From contig JAHBTN010000015.1 of the NCBI GenBank assembly GCA_019638575.1, forward strand, positions 36,569-100,568: a stretch of DNA of 64,000 bases, read 5' to 3'. The notes beneath the pieces are model-generated. The model saw only the letters and a program-made list of their open reading frames with translations, did no database searches and was not told the origin of the DNA. Source of the stretch: Ferruginibacter sp. GTDB lineage: Bacteria; Bacteroidota; Bacteroidia; Chitinophagales; Chitinophagaceae. Numbering within the stretch: position 1 is the first letter of the stretch; each line of letters opens with the position of its first letter. Shown one piece after another: positions 1-9,670 of this stretch. Position numbers and translations under genes: made by a program.

Positions 1-647
1 TTAGTTGCTATGCCAGCGAAGCTGCCGAAACAATAAACAGCGACAAAGCCAATGCCGAACTTTATGAAACATTAAAACGCTGGCGCAATATGGTTTGTGC
101 CGAAAGCGGGCAACCCATCTATATGGTTGCCAATAAGGCTACATTAAAAGAAATAAGCTTTTACCTTCCATTAAACAAAAAAGACCTGGTGCAAATAAAA
201 GGTTTTGGGAAAGCAAAAGTTGAAAAATACGGTGATGAGATTTTAGAAGTGGTTGAAAGTTATTGCAGCCGATATGGATTAGAATCAAACATGGCAACGA
301 AAACAATGACTATAAAAAAAGAACGAAATCATATAAACAGCAAAATAAAAACCGATACAAAAACAGTTAGTTTCAATTTATATAAAGAAGGAAAAGATAT
401 TACAACCATTGCCAAAGAAAGAAAACTAACTAACAGCACCATTGAAGGCCACCTTGCCTGGTTTATTGCTAATGAAGAGATTGACATTAATGAACTGGTA
501 AGCAGTAAAAAGCAAAAACTGGTATTGGAGGCAGCCGCTGTACATGGAACAGAAAGCCACAAAACATTAATTGAAATGTTACACGGAGAAGTTAGTTATG
601 GTGAATTAAAGATGGTGCTTGCGGCAAATAAAGCAACAATAAAATAA
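1..647 (+). CDS. Helicase C-terminal part: HRDC plus helix-turn-helix domain (5' end outside window)
   Basis: The frame is open from base 3 to the stop at 645-647, giving about 214 visible residues; the real start lies left of the window. The first roughly 90 residues look like an HRDC domain (a LKRWRN helix, then the FYLPLNKKDL and IKGFGKAKVEKYG motifs). This nucleic-acid-binding module sits at the C terminus of RecQ-type helicases and of a Bacteroidota Pif1/RecD-like helicase family. After a basic linker, a second domain (about residues 115-210, around NLYKEGKDITTIAKERKL) resembles the helix-turn-helix domain (HTH_40) that ends the same proteins. The motor domain is not in view, so RecQ and Pif1-like remain equally possible. 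Confidence 0.7.
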   Translation, partial: SCYASEAAETINSDKANAELYETLKRWRNMVCAESGQPIYMVANKATLKEISFYLPLNKKDLVQIKGFGKAKVEKYGDEILEVVESYCSRYGLESNMATKTMTIKKERNHINSKIKTDTKTVSFNLYKEGKDITTIAKERKLTNSTIEGHLAWFIANEEIDINELVSSKKQKLVLEAAAVHGTESHKTLIEMLHGEVSYGELKMVLAANKATIK

Positions 648-665
648 AAATTTATCTATAAATAT

Positions 666-706
666 AAATTATAAGGGGCGGCAAGTTGCCGCCCCTTATA
701 ATTTTA
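666..706. terminator. Bidirectional terminator, 19-bp perfect inverted repeat
   Basis: Bases 666-684 and 686-704 are perfect reverse complements, with a GC-rich core (aggggcggcaa / ttgccgcccct) flanked by A-rich and T-rich ends on both sides. It sits between the converging helicase-type gene and the metalloprotease gene, so it can end transcription from both sides. Confidence 0.85.
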
Positions 707-719
707 CAAAAAACCTTTT

Positions 720-2102
720 TTATTTACCTGGCACCGTAACCGGCGATGACAGGAAATTAAATGTTAGTTTTTGATACCTGTTGTTCACCACATCATCCTG
801 GTAAACAGAAAACTCAACTTTTACTTTTTGGCCTTTCAGGTCGGGCATCTCTTTAAAAGGAAAAAACAGTTCCAGGTTTTTCTTTCCGTTTTTATTAAAG
901 CTTGTATTGGTGCTGGGCATTAGTCTCATCTTAACGTAAGTGGCAGCCATTTTGTTCCAGCTATAATTTTCGTTTGTGGTAGGTATGTAATACATTCCAT
1001 CTTCAGTGGTTAGGCGGGCTACAAAATAAACCGTACCTAATAAAGCGCTTGTCTGAATGTCGAATGATGGATATATCAACAGGCCTTTTTTAACATTGTC
1101 TGTTTTTATTTCGCCATAATCAATATTTGTAATTTGAATTTTGGGAACAGCCAGTTCAGATATTTTTTTGTCTTTTGGATACAGCGCAGCAATAATTTTT
1201 TTATCCCCATCAGATAATTCAGTGTTTGAACCTACAGTAAAGCCGTCAAGCGTTTGCCAGGCAAGTACGGGATAGTGCATGATGGATAGCGGATCGTAGC
1301 TGGTGCCATTGGTGTAAAAAATATCGCTTGCCTCAAGTACATTAAAATCAACTTTGGCTTTATTCCAGCCCTGGTATTTTGCGTAATATTTATATACCGT
1401 ATCCTTATTCCATTTTATACCGTTTGGATAGCTTTGCTCGTGCAACAAACCAAGTGCATGTCCAAATTCATGTGTGGTGGTGCCACGCATTGAACTGTAG
1501 TTCCATTTTATGTTAGGGTCTTTAAAAGCTACCACATCTTTGTACAGGTCTCCGTAAGTATAATTATTAAAATTAGTTCCTTTGCGTTTAAGGTATTCTA
1601 AAAAAGGGCCACCTTTTTTATACTGTTCCACATAGGCTTTATAATCTATAAAATCAGAAGTGTCGAGATTTAATGTTTGCAGGTATTGCGGCACATTATT
1701 ACAGGCAATACCCAGTTGCGAATTGTGGCCAAGGTTATCATCCCGGCTGCCAAGTTTTACCCTGATGTTTGTTACAGGTGTATTATCGGGCACAAACTTA
1801 AAAGTGATGTTGGCATATTGCTCCCAGCTTTTTGCATATTGCATAATCATGTTGCGTAAGCTTTGGCTGCCCACATCATCCATAAATTTTACGAGGATTA
1901 CATCACCGTTTTCCCAAATCAGGTCATTATTTGCAACGCTCCTGCCCTGGGTTGTATCTATTGCAGTTGGCAATAATGCGCTACCCATCAGGGTTGTACA
2001 AGGCGCCTTAAAAGGCATAGAGCCTTTAAGTGATTTTTTTTGAGCCTGTACAACAATGTTCAAAAACATCAGCACCATCATCATTAAAAAAACCTTTTTC
2101 AT
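720..2102 (-). CDS. Exported astacin-like (M12A-type) zinc metalloprotease
   Basis: 460 residues. Residues 1-21 form a signal peptide (basic MKK, hydrophobic core, cleavage near VQAQ). The zinc site HEFGHALGLLHE spans residues 211-222, giving ligands H211, H215 and H221 and catalytic E212. The Met-turn SIMHYP at 274-279 contains the Met and Tyr typical of astacins. The protease domain fills about residues 55-320. The last 140 residues are an unrecognised, probably beta-rich domain with no clear T9SS tail. It is the last of three same-strand genes, 70 bp after the TPR-CHAT gene, with a strong terminator behind it. The substrate is unknown; a digestive or regulatory extracellular protease is the simplest inference. 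Confidence 0.82.
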   Translation of the reverse strand: MKKVFLMMMVLMFLNIVVQAQKKSLKGSMPFKAPCTTLMGSALLPTAIDTTQGRSVANNDLIWENGDVILVKFMDDVGSQSLRNMIMQYAKSWEQYANITFKFVPDNTPVTNIRVKLGSRDDNLGHNSQLGIACNNVPQYLQTLNLDTSDFIDYKAYVEQYKKGGPFLEYLKRKGTNFNNYTYGDLYKDVVAFKDPNIKWNYSSMRGTTTHEFGHALGLLHEQSYPNGIKWNKDTVYKYYAKYQGWNKAKVDFNVLEASDIFYTNGTSYDPLSIMHYPVLAWQTLDGFTVGSNTELSDGDKKIIAALYPKDKKISELAVPKIQITNIDYGEIKTDNVKKGLLIYPSFDIQTSALLGTVYFVARLTTEDGMYYIPTTNENYSWNKMAATYVKMRLMPSTNTSFNKNGKKNLELFFPFKEMPDLKGQKVKVEFSVYQDDVVNNRYQKLTFNFLSSPVTVPGK

Positions 2103-2172
2103 AATTGTTGTTTTTTGTTATTAAAATTAAATTTTTAAAAATTTATAGCAATACCCAACAGCCGGTATTTAC

Positions 2173-5100
2173 TTACCGCCAGTCGCCGTATAAAACAAAT
2201 GCTCCCCAATAATTAGGATGACTAAAGCGAGGGTTTTGGCTTAGTTTAACCTGTGCCTGCCGCAACGCTTCTGCTTTATCCATAGATGCAGACGATGACA
2301 GGTTTTCATAAAAATACTGCATTAATAATCCTGTGGGTTCATCGGCCACTTTCCATAAACTTGCAACAACTGTTTTTACATTGCTTACCAAAAAAGAATT
2401 TGCAGGCGATATGTTCCATCCTTTTACCAACTGTTTGCTTACTGCTGTTTGGCAAGCCGATAAAATAACCATGTTACAGTCTCTTATACCAAGGCTTTGT
2501 ATTTCACGCATGGTTAATCTTCCGTTATTACCGTTGCTTGTATCTTTATCCGGCAAAAGTTTAAGGTACGATTGCGAATAATCTGTTGAATAATTTAAAA
2601 CGCCATGCGTGGCAAAATGTATATATTTTTTTTGCTGCAGGCTTTGTTTAGCCATACTTTCGGTTGCTCTTGCATCGGCATATATGGTTGAATCGGAACC
2701 AAGAATTTTTCCAATCTCTTTCACTTCATCAATATTATAATTTAAGGTTGCATCCGGAACACCAAATGCTGCAAAAGATGCAAAGTTTGGCTTTGCCTCT
2801 TCATTTTGATTGTTAAATATCGACATCTTGTTAGTATAAAAAATACTGTAGTCTTCAATCAAAAATTTAAAATTATTGCTTGCTGTTTTTTTACCCAGGC
2901 ACTGAAAAGGCATATTGCTGAAAACTCCCGAAGGGATGATACATAATTTCTTTTTCCCTTTAATTTTATCAGCAACGGTTGCAATCAGTATATTGTACAG
3001 GTCGCCCGATACATCTTTAAACTCGGCCTTGCTGGCCGGTTCATCTTCATCTACCGGTTCTGAACGTACAGCCAAAGCGCCTGTACCAGTCTGTTTGTCG
3101 GTATTTTTTATTGCATCAATAAAAGCATTTATTTTAGGTGCAACATCAACCGTCATGGTATCAACCGAAAGTTTTTCATTGGTTAACGAAAATATCATCA
3201 GGTTATCATTATTGAGCAGGTATAACAGAACCGCCGCATCGGCAGGAATCTTGCCTTTATAATTATTAAACTCATCTGCATTACTCTTACTAAAATAGAT
3301 ACTAAGTTCAGGATACTTTTCCACTACATCCTGTAAAAAATTATTGTAATTGGCTTCCTGTATTTCTATCTTTTTAAGAGTTTCTGCTTTTGCTACCCCA
3401 TCTTGTTTTTCTAAAGTATTTTCCAATGCTTTTTTTGCCTGTTGCATCGAAAGCAATTTTTTTAATGCTTCGTTTTTTTCTTCATTATTTGATGAAGATG
3501 CTATGGAGCCCGATAATTCTTTTATACCGGCAATATTACTACGGTTTGCATAAGCCCAGGCTTCCTTTATATTTCCCAGGTTGTAATAGGCAAATGTTAT
3601 TTTATTATATAAATCCGATTTGCGGGGGTCGTTATTAAAAATCTTCCTGGCGTCTTCTCCGCCATAAAGGTTTTCGGCATTTTTATCTAACAAGGTAACC
3701 GCTTTTTTAAAATAGTTTATGGCGCTGTCGAAACTGTTTTGATTAAAATATATAAGCCCCAGTTGATAATAAGGCTCCCAACCACTTACTATCTTATAAT
3801 CTTCAACAATTTTTGTTGCCTGTGCAAAATCATTTTTTGCTTCCTGTGTTTTTCCCTTGTCTTTATTTATTTGTCCCAGGTAATTAAATGCATCAATAGC
3901 TTTTTCTTTTTCGCCGCTGCTGTTTGCATATTCTGCCGCATATTCAAAATATGGCAGGGATTTTTCGGTTTTTTTTGTTTCGTAATACAATTTACCCAGG
4001 CTAAGCGCCATGCCCGAAGCTATCCTGTTAAGTTTTTTTTCTTTTGCCTTTGGAAAAACATCTAACAGGTTTTTCTCTGCCTCGTCGTATTTTTTAAGAT
4101 AAAAAAGGTCTTCGGCAATATTTCCAATTGCCAACAGGTAACTTTCGTCAACCACTCCTTTTTTCAGTTGTTCCAAAGCTTGCCGGTGATATTTTAATGC
4201 ATTTACATAATCTGTTTGGGTAAAATATACTACCCCTATATCGGTTGATACCGTACTCCTGTATTCATTTACCTGCTGGTCAATATAAATACTGTCGGCT
4301 ATTAAAAACGAATTAATAGATTTTGTGTATTCGCCCATGCTTTTATACAATGTACCTCGTGATACATAAGCATTTGCTAAACGCAATATGTTGCCCGACC
4401 TGGTGAAGATGGCAATGGCACTATCGCTGTTTTTAAGGCCTTCTTCAAATTCGCCGGTTAGCCCATATAAAAATGATGTTGCCTCAAGCGAAGAGCCTTG
4501 TGCAATATTATTATTTGTGGCCTGTGCCAGCGCTATGGCTTTATTCAACATTTCTTTTGATTTTGGAAAATTTCCCATAGATATGTTGATTTCCGAAATA
4601 TTGTTTAGTTGCCATATTACAGCTGACTGGCTAATTGTATCATAAACCTGAACAGCTTTGCTGTAATAATATAATGCGCTATCAAGCTCTGATTGCACTT
4701 TAAAACCATAGCCTCTTATCACCATACAATCGCCAAAGCTTTGTGCAGTATTTAGCTGTTTACTTATATCAAGGCATTTTTTATATAGTTTATTTCCCCC
4801 AGTAATATTATTTGATCGGTAGGCAAGGTTTGCCAACGACCCGGTGGCATCAAAAAGGTAACCGGTATTTTTTGTACTGTCGCTTAATTGCCTGCAAGCC
4901 ATAAAATAATTGCGTGCTTTTACCGAGTCAATATCATACCAGGCATTACCCAAGTTAAAAAGCGCTTCTACTGTTGATTTGCTATCAACGCCTTTTGCCT
5001 TTTCGAAATACTCAACAGCCATTTTGTTGTTCTCATCATAATAAAAAACTTTCCCTTTTTTATTATAAGTTTCTGCAAGGCCCGAACTGTCTTTTAACTG

Positions 5101-6939
5101 TAAATAAAATACAGCAGCAGAATCATAAGCAGCCAGTGCTTCATTTTTTAAGCCGCTTTTTAAATATAATTCACCAATACTTTTCCATGATTTTGCCTGG
5201 CCTAATGCGTTGTTGGCTTTTTTACGAAGTGCTATTGAGCTTTTATGTGCAAGAATAGCCGAATCATATTTTCCAAGCTCCCAATAACAACTGCCTGTTA
5301 AAGATTTTGAATAACCGGCATTGTTATCATCGCCTACAAACAATAACATTTGACGTGCCGAATCGGCGTGTGCTATACTTTGATAATATTTACCAAGCAG
5401 GTAATAACTATAAGCAATATCGTTTTGCACTTTTGCCCAGTTAAGTGAATCTAAATTTGCCCTGTATATAATGGCTGCTTTAGCAAAAGAATCCAGGGCA
5501 TTGTTTGGTTTTCCCTGGTCGTTGTTAACCTGGCCAATAAAAGTAAAATACTCTGCATTCTTCTTTATAGATCCATAACTGTTTATTCCTTTATTTAATT
5601 GGATGAGCTTAGCATACAGGGCAAGCGCTTCTCCGTAATTTCCTTCTTGATAGTAAAGCGACCCGGCATATTCATATCGTTTTTGCCAGTTACTGTTATA
5701 AACATTTGTGGTTATTTTGGGTTTATAGGCTTCCAGTTTATCCTCAAATTGTTTAAGTAAAATTTTAGCCGGGGTTGATTGGTTGGTTTTATATAAGCAA
5801 AATATTTTTTTAGAAATTGCAGCCAGTTCAAATTCATATTGATTGGCCAGCTGTGCATATTTTATTGCTGAATCGCATAACGAAATGGCTACTTCATACC
5901 TGTCTTGCTTTTGATTTATTTCTGCTTCATAAACCCATGCAAGCGATTTGCCCCCGGTATCATTTACAGCGTAAGCAATAGTTTTTATAAAATCATTAAA
6001 ACTGGCTGCATTAACAAAATCGTCTGCTGCAAGATATTTCTCTACATCTGCCACAAATTTTAAACAATAAGAATCTTCAACAATACGCTTTTTATAAAGC
6101 GCCAATTTTTCCAAAAACAACTTATTATTCTTATATATAGAAAATAGCGCTTTTTTAACTTCGGTGGGGCTAATGGGCGCCTTGTTAATGAGCCAGGTGG
6201 CAAAGGTTTCGTTTAGTTTAAAATCGTTTGCCATGTATTTGCCAGGATAGTCATTTACAAATTTTAAAAAACTTTCAATATCTGTTTTTTTTGCATCCCG
6301 TAAAACCTCTAAAACTGTTTTTCCTGCATAACTGCCTTCTTTCATTTTACCTGTAACGCTTTCGGGCAGGCCCTCCATATCTTTTAACATTTCGTAAGAG
6401 TCAGCACAGTCTTTTAACATGATTGCATATATAGAGTCTTCCAAATTTTTTCCATCGTTGTAAACAAGGTTTGGTAACGAGTAAAATTTTTTCCTGTTGG
6501 CATTGGTAAAGTAAATGTTATTAAATGCCAGTTGTGAAAAAATACTGCGGTTGGTAATTGCGGGCACATGAACTTTTAATGCCACCATATCGCCACTTCT
6601 TAATTTTTCGCTGTCGTTATCAAGCAATATTATGCAGGCAATAACACTATCAGACTTTACCACACGGCCCGATCCGATAGATTTAAAATCTCTGCTTTCA
6701 TTAGCATTTTCTGCAGTTTTTTCATATGCCTGGTAAGCAGTTGCCTCATCGCCCTTTTTTACACCCAGGCCTTTGGCCCCATCAATAAATACAATCATGG
6801 TATCATTTTGGGGATACACATAATATATCTTAAAATAAAGTTCTTTTATTTCTGTATTGGTATTTGTTTGTGCATAGCTGCCGGCTGATGCAAAAAGAAA
6901 AAAGAAAAAAAAGCAATATTTTTTTATTGATCTATTCAC
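2173..6939 (-). CDS. Exported TPR-repeat protein with C-terminal CHAT (caspase-like) protease domain
   Basis: 1588 residues. A signal peptide covers about residues 1-24 (a run of Phe, then AGSYAQ). A long N-terminal region is followed by many tetratricopeptide repeats from about residue 330 to 1100 (repeated Y-x-x-G-x-Y/A-x-x-A helices), which normally bind partner proteins. The C-terminal 300 residues are a CHAT domain of the caspase/HetF clan. The catalytic pair is H1445 in HFATHG and C1496 in LSACQTA, followed by the family's SLWKVAD segment. The gene starts 13 bp after the caspase-family gene and is surely co-transcribed with it. TPR-CHAT proteins elsewhere act in programmed death or defence, but this one carries an export signal, so it should act outside the cytoplasm. 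The partner and trigger are unknown. Confidence 0.88.
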   Translation of the reverse strand: MNRSIKKYCFFFFFLFASAGSYAQTNTNTEIKELYFKIYYVYPQNDTMIVFIDGAKGLGVKKGDEATAYQAYEKTAENANESRDFKSIGSGRVVKSDSVIACIILLDNDSEKLRSGDMVALKVHVPAITNRSIFSQLAFNNIYFTNANRKKFYSLPNLVYNDGKNLEDSIYAIMLKDCADSYEMLKDMEGLPESVTGKMKEGSYAGKTVLEVLRDAKKTDIESFLKFVNDYPGKYMANDFKLNETFATWLINKAPISPTEVKKALFSIYKNNKLFLEKLALYKKRIVEDSYCLKFVADVEKYLAADDFVNAASFNDFIKTIAYAVNDTGGKSLAWVYEAEINQKQDRYEVAISLCDSAIKYAQLANQYEFELAAISKKIFCLYKTNQSTPAKILLKQFEDKLEAYKPKITTNVYNSNWQKRYEYAGSLYYQEGNYGEALALYAKLIQLNKGINSYGSIKKNAEYFTFIGQVNNDQGKPNNALDSFAKAAIIYRANLDSLNWAKVQNDIAYSYYLLGKYYQSIAHADSARQMLLFVGDDNNAGYSKSLTGSCYWELGKYDSAILAHKSSIALRKKANNALGQAKSWKSIGELYLKSGLKNEALAAYDSAAVFYLQLKDSSGLAETYNKKGKVFYYDENNKMAVEYFEKAKGVDSKSTVEALFNLGNAWYDIDSVKARNYFMACRQLSDSTKNTGYLFDATGSLANLAYRSNNITGGNKLYKKCLDISKQLNTAQSFGDCMVIRGYGFKVQSELDSALYYYSKAVQVYDTISQSAVIWQLNNISEINISMGNFPKSKEMLNKAIALAQATNNNIAQGSSLEATSFLYGLTGEFEEGLKNSDSAIAIFTRSGNILRLANAYVSRGTLYKSMGEYTKSINSFLIADSIYIDQQVNEYRSTVSTDIGVVYFTQTDYVNALKYHRQALEQLKKGVVDESYLLAIGNIAEDLFYLKKYDEAEKNLLDVFPKAKEKKLNRIASGMALSLGKLYYETKKTEKSLPYFEYAAEYANSSGEKEKAIDAFNYLGQINKDKGKTQEAKNDFAQATKIVEDYKIVSGWEPYYQLGLIYFNQNSFDSAINYFKKAVTLLDKNAENLYGGEDARKIFNNDPRKSDLYNKITFAYYNLGNIKEAWAYANRSNIAGIKELSGSIASSSNNEEKNEALKKLLSMQQAKKALENTLEKQDGVAKAETLKKIEIQEANYNNFLQDVVEKYPELSIYFSKSNADEFNNYKGKIPADAAVLLYLLNNDNLMIFSLTNEKLSVDTMTVDVAPKINAFIDAIKNTDKQTGTGALAVRSEPVDEDEPASKAEFKDVSGDLYNILIATVADKIKGKKKLCIIPSGVFSNMPFQCLGKKTASNNFKFLIEDYSIFYTNKMSIFNNQNEEAKPNFASFAAFGVPDATLNYNIDEVKEIGKILGSDSTIYADARATESMAKQSLQQKKYIHFATHGVLNYSTDYSQSYLKLLPDKDTSNGNNGRLTMREIQSLGIRDCNMVILSACQTAVSKQLVKGWNISPANSFLVSNVKTVVASLWKVADEPTGLLMQYFYENLSSSASMDKAEALRQAQVKLSQNPRFSHPNYWGAFVLYGDWR

Positions 6940-6952
6940 CGGTTTTGGGTAA

Positions 6953-8929
6953 TTATTGTTTTTTAATTATAAAACTAACGCTGATTATGCCTATTTCTTG
7001 TGCTTTTACGCTAGATACGTCTCCACGGGTTGATACAGCACCTTCCTTATCGCTGAATAAATCGTCTAAAACAACCTGGAAGGGTTGCATTTCTCCCCTT
7101 GTAACTCTTTTTTCAAATACACTGCGCAAATCCATTGGTTCTTTTGATACAATTATTTTTAAAAACTCTACGCCAGCCGGAGATTCGGAGCTTACCGCCA
7201 ACTTACGAACCACAGAGCTATTTTTGTTAATTATATAATCTGCCGGCTCTTTTGATTTATATGGATACAGGATATCTACCGTATTATCAGGATAAATATC
7301 AAGCACTGTATAATAGAGGTTTTGGTTACTATTATTTCTTATGTGCAACGAATAAATATCTCCAATATTTAAAGTGGTTTGTTGTGTACTGTCGTAGGCT
7401 TTTGCAGGAACAACTGCTGCCGAAATAAATGGTGCCAGGTCTCCGCCATCGGGCATGGTGCGTAAATATTTTATCCGCAGTTCTTTTTTAATATCATAAA
7501 TTAACTGTTTTTTTTCTTCGGCAGACAGAGAGTCCCTGTTTTCGAGGTAAGTATTCCATATTTTTTTATTGTTCCTGTCAGTGAGGGTTGCTGTTTTTTC
7601 GCCATTGGTTGATTTTATTTCTAACTGAAAATCGGCTTTATCAGCTATAGATAAAAAACTATAAGGCTTAATAAATTGTGTTATTTGTTTTTCAATTTTT
7701 TTAGATGTTTTTCCGGCTTCTGAAAAATTAAGTTTAATAAATGCCTGCAGGCCGCCATAATTCTCTTCTTCCATTTTATATTCGTACAGCTCGTTTTTTT
7801 GAAGTTCTTTATCAGCTACACCTATGCTTCTAAATGTTTCTACTTTACGTATAACAGCAGTAGCATAAGGTTGTGCGCTGCCGGGTTTATATATTTTACA
7901 GGTATTACCTGCTCCAATGTTATCCATCAATCCTTTTTCAATAGTAAACACCGAGTCCATATTGCCTGCACTGCCTTCATATCCAACCCGTATATAATCT
8001 TTATCTTCTTTAGTTTTATACTTACCGCTAAATATAATTTGTTGCTGATTTCCTTCTATCATGGGCAATTGTTCTGGAATATACGCTTGTATAGATGCCC
8101 GTATTTTTTGAAACAATAAACCATACGTACTGCCCGGGTTCATTTCGTTTAAAGCTTTATAAAAAGAATAAGAAAGAGAGCCAAGTTCTTCGCCATTGAT
8201 AATAACCTGTTTGTTTACCTGGTGCGGCGATGAGGCACTGATAACAACCATATTGGAAACGGAATCCTGGTTAGCTTCAAAAAAACCCTGTTTGGCTTCT
8301 GCTGCCGACAAGTTGATGACAGAGTCGAGTGGATTTTCGGGGTCTGGAAAAGGGATAGGTTCGCCACGGGTTACTGCAAAAGTTTCATCACGGGTAGCCG
8401 TACCCGAATGGCAGGCATCAATCATTACAAGCATACTGCCCCCGGCCCCTAGTTTTTGCCTGATGGCTGCAAGCTTTGGATACAGGTCATCGTCCCGTAA
8501 ATGATTTTCGCCATGATAGCCTGTAGGGTTGTATTTGGGCAAGGCGTCATAAGGAACCAGCGCTTCATCGTAACCGTCATCTTCATCTTTTCCTTCGGCT
8601 ACTGTCTTTTGGTCTCGTATCTGCTGCCCATGGCACGAAAAATGAATGACTACAATATCATTTTTCTTCGCCTTTTCATCCAATTGATCAAGGCTTTTTA
8701 AAATACCGGCTTTGGTTGCCTGGCTATTTACGAGGGTATCTATATTTTTTTCTGTAAATCCGTTTTTTTGTAGTGCGGCTTTTATATATTTTATGTCGTT
8801 AACTGAAGCAATCGGTTTTATTTTACTTGCTGGTGGATAATCGCCTACTGCAACTATAAGTGCTAATTTATTTTGTGAAAATACTTTACAGCAAAAAAAT
8901 AATAAAAAAAGTATTTGTAAATATTTCAT
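6953..8929 (-). CDS. Exported caspase-family (peptidase C14, metacaspase-like) protein
   Basis: 658 residues. Residues 1-19 are a signal peptide (MKYLQILFLLFF...VFSQ). The caspase fold follows directly: beta strand KLALIVAVGDY, catalytic H100 in HFSCHGQ and catalytic C173 in the metacaspase-type motif IDACHSG. The acidic stretch at 115-130 is where metacaspases often carry a calcium site or specificity loop. From about residue 330 a beta-rich C-terminal part follows; residues 515-600 (around LNIGDIYSLHIRN and YPYKSKEPAD) resemble the DUF4384-type domain often fused to bacterial caspase-like proteins. It is the first gene of the caspase/TPR-CHAT/metalloprotease series. Both catalytic residues are intact, so an active protease is likely. 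Confidence 0.88.
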   Translation of the reverse strand: MKYLQILFLLFFCCKVFSQNKLALIVAVGDYPPASKIKPIASVNDIKYIKAALQKNGFTEKNIDTLVNSQATKAGILKSLDQLDEKAKKNDIVVIHFSCHGQQIRDQKTVAEGKDEDDGYDEALVPYDALPKYNPTGYHGENHLRDDDLYPKLAAIRQKLGAGGSMLVMIDACHSGTATRDETFAVTRGEPIPFPDPENPLDSVINLSAAEAKQGFFEANQDSVSNMVVISASSPHQVNKQVIINGEELGSLSYSFYKALNEMNPGSTYGLLFQKIRASIQAYIPEQLPMIEGNQQQIIFSGKYKTKEDKDYIRVGYEGSAGNMDSVFTIEKGLMDNIGAGNTCKIYKPGSAQPYATAVIRKVETFRSIGVADKELQKNELYEYKMEEENYGGLQAFIKLNFSEAGKTSKKIEKQITQFIKPYSFLSIADKADFQLEIKSTNGEKTATLTDRNNKKIWNTYLENRDSLSAEEKKQLIYDIKKELRIKYLRTMPDGGDLAPFISAAVVPAKAYDSTQQTTLNIGDIYSLHIRNNSNQNLYYTVLDIYPDNTVDILYPYKSKEPADYIINKNSSVVRKLAVSSESPAGVEFLKIIVSKEPMDLRSVFEKRVTRGEMQPFQVVLDDLFSDKEGAVSTRGDVSSVKAQEIGIISVSFIIKKQ

Positions 8930-9144
8930 CTATACATTTCTTGGTTATAAAATAAACCATTTTGTTTTTGCATAGAGGAAAATTAATTATAGATTTCATA
9001 ACAGCAAATACCCAATAACACCTATTTTACAAAACTTTATCATTTTGTATTAGTGTATTAAGCAATATAATTACCTGAATTAATTATGATGAAAATGTAA
9101 TAGGTATTACGTAGTTTCAATTACTTTAATTTGATATTTGTTCT
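8930..9144. other. Non-coding upstream region of the caspase/CHAT cassette
   Basis: 215 bp of AT-rich sequence between the cupin stop and the caspase-family start. I see no RNA gene and no ORF. The palindrome GTAATAGGTATTAC at 9097-9110 has 6-bp arms around GG and could be an operator or a weak hairpin. No perfect TAnnTTTG element stands close to the caspase start at 8929, so the promoter of the cassette is not evident. Confidence 0.4.
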
Positions 9145-9660
9145 TCATCTTCCAAAATCATCCTGAACCCTCACAATATCATCTTCATTACTTGGATTAT
9201 CAGCGTCTGTATGTCGCCATATCTCTGCTAATATACCCCAACCGTTTAGCCCTACAAGGCGGTGGCGTTCTCCCTGCTTAAGTTGTATCACATCATCAAT
9301 TTGCAGGTTTCGGGTTTCTTTTTCTTCATCGGTATCGCTGGTTACAACAGCTGCCGTACCGCCAATCAGTTTCCAAATTTCGGCCCTGCGGTGGTGATAT
9401 TGCCAGCTCAATCTTTTTCCCGGGGCTACAACTAATATCTTGGGACTTAATTTTCCGGAAATTGATAAATCTGCTTTGGTAAGGTGGGGAAAATATATGT
9501 TAATGAATTTTTCTGCCTCATCTTCATCAATTACAAAAAAACCTCCCCAGGGGCGGCTGTTGTCTTTTTTGCTTATTTGTAAATTCTTCTCTTTCAAATA
9601 GGCCGTAACCTGTTCAAATACTTTATCCTTTTCTGTATCTTTTAAAAAATTCAGTGTCAT
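9145..9660 (-). CDS. Cupin protein of the mannose-6-phosphate isomerase type II / phosphoheptose-isomerase-like group
   Basis: 171 residues. The C-terminal half has the cupin metal-site layout: SWQYHHRRAEIWKLIGG (the two His and the Glu), then the second motif IQLKQGERHRLVGL with a further His. This matches the cupin domain of type II mannose-6-phosphate isomerases and GDP-mannose pyrophosphorylases, here without a nucleotidyltransferase domain. The N-terminal 60 residues carry a conserved-looking KDNSRPWGGFFVID segment. The start is 10 bp after mnmG's stop, so the two form an operon. A sugar-phosphate isomerase role is inferred from family resemblance only. Confidence 0.7.
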   Translation of the reverse strand: MTLNFLKDTEKDKVFEQVTAYLKEKNLQISKKDNSRPWGGFFVIDEDEAEKFINIYFPHLTKADLSISGKLSPKILVVAPGKRLSWQYHHRRAEIWKLIGGTAAVVTSDTDEEKETRNLQIDDVIQLKQGERHRLVGLNGWGILAEIWRHTDADNPSNEDDIVRVQDDFGR

Positions 9661-9670
9661 TTTATATTTT

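Noticed and set aside
6864-7238. 124-residue plus-strand ORF across the caspase/CHAT junction
   Set aside because: It lies opposite two strong coding frames and shows no start context or recognisable domain.
720-8929. Caspase/CHAT cassette as a type III-E (Craspase-like) CRISPR effector
   Set aside because: There is no gRAMP/Cas7-11 gene or CRISPR array, and both proteases carry export signals, unlike the cytoplasmic Craspase.
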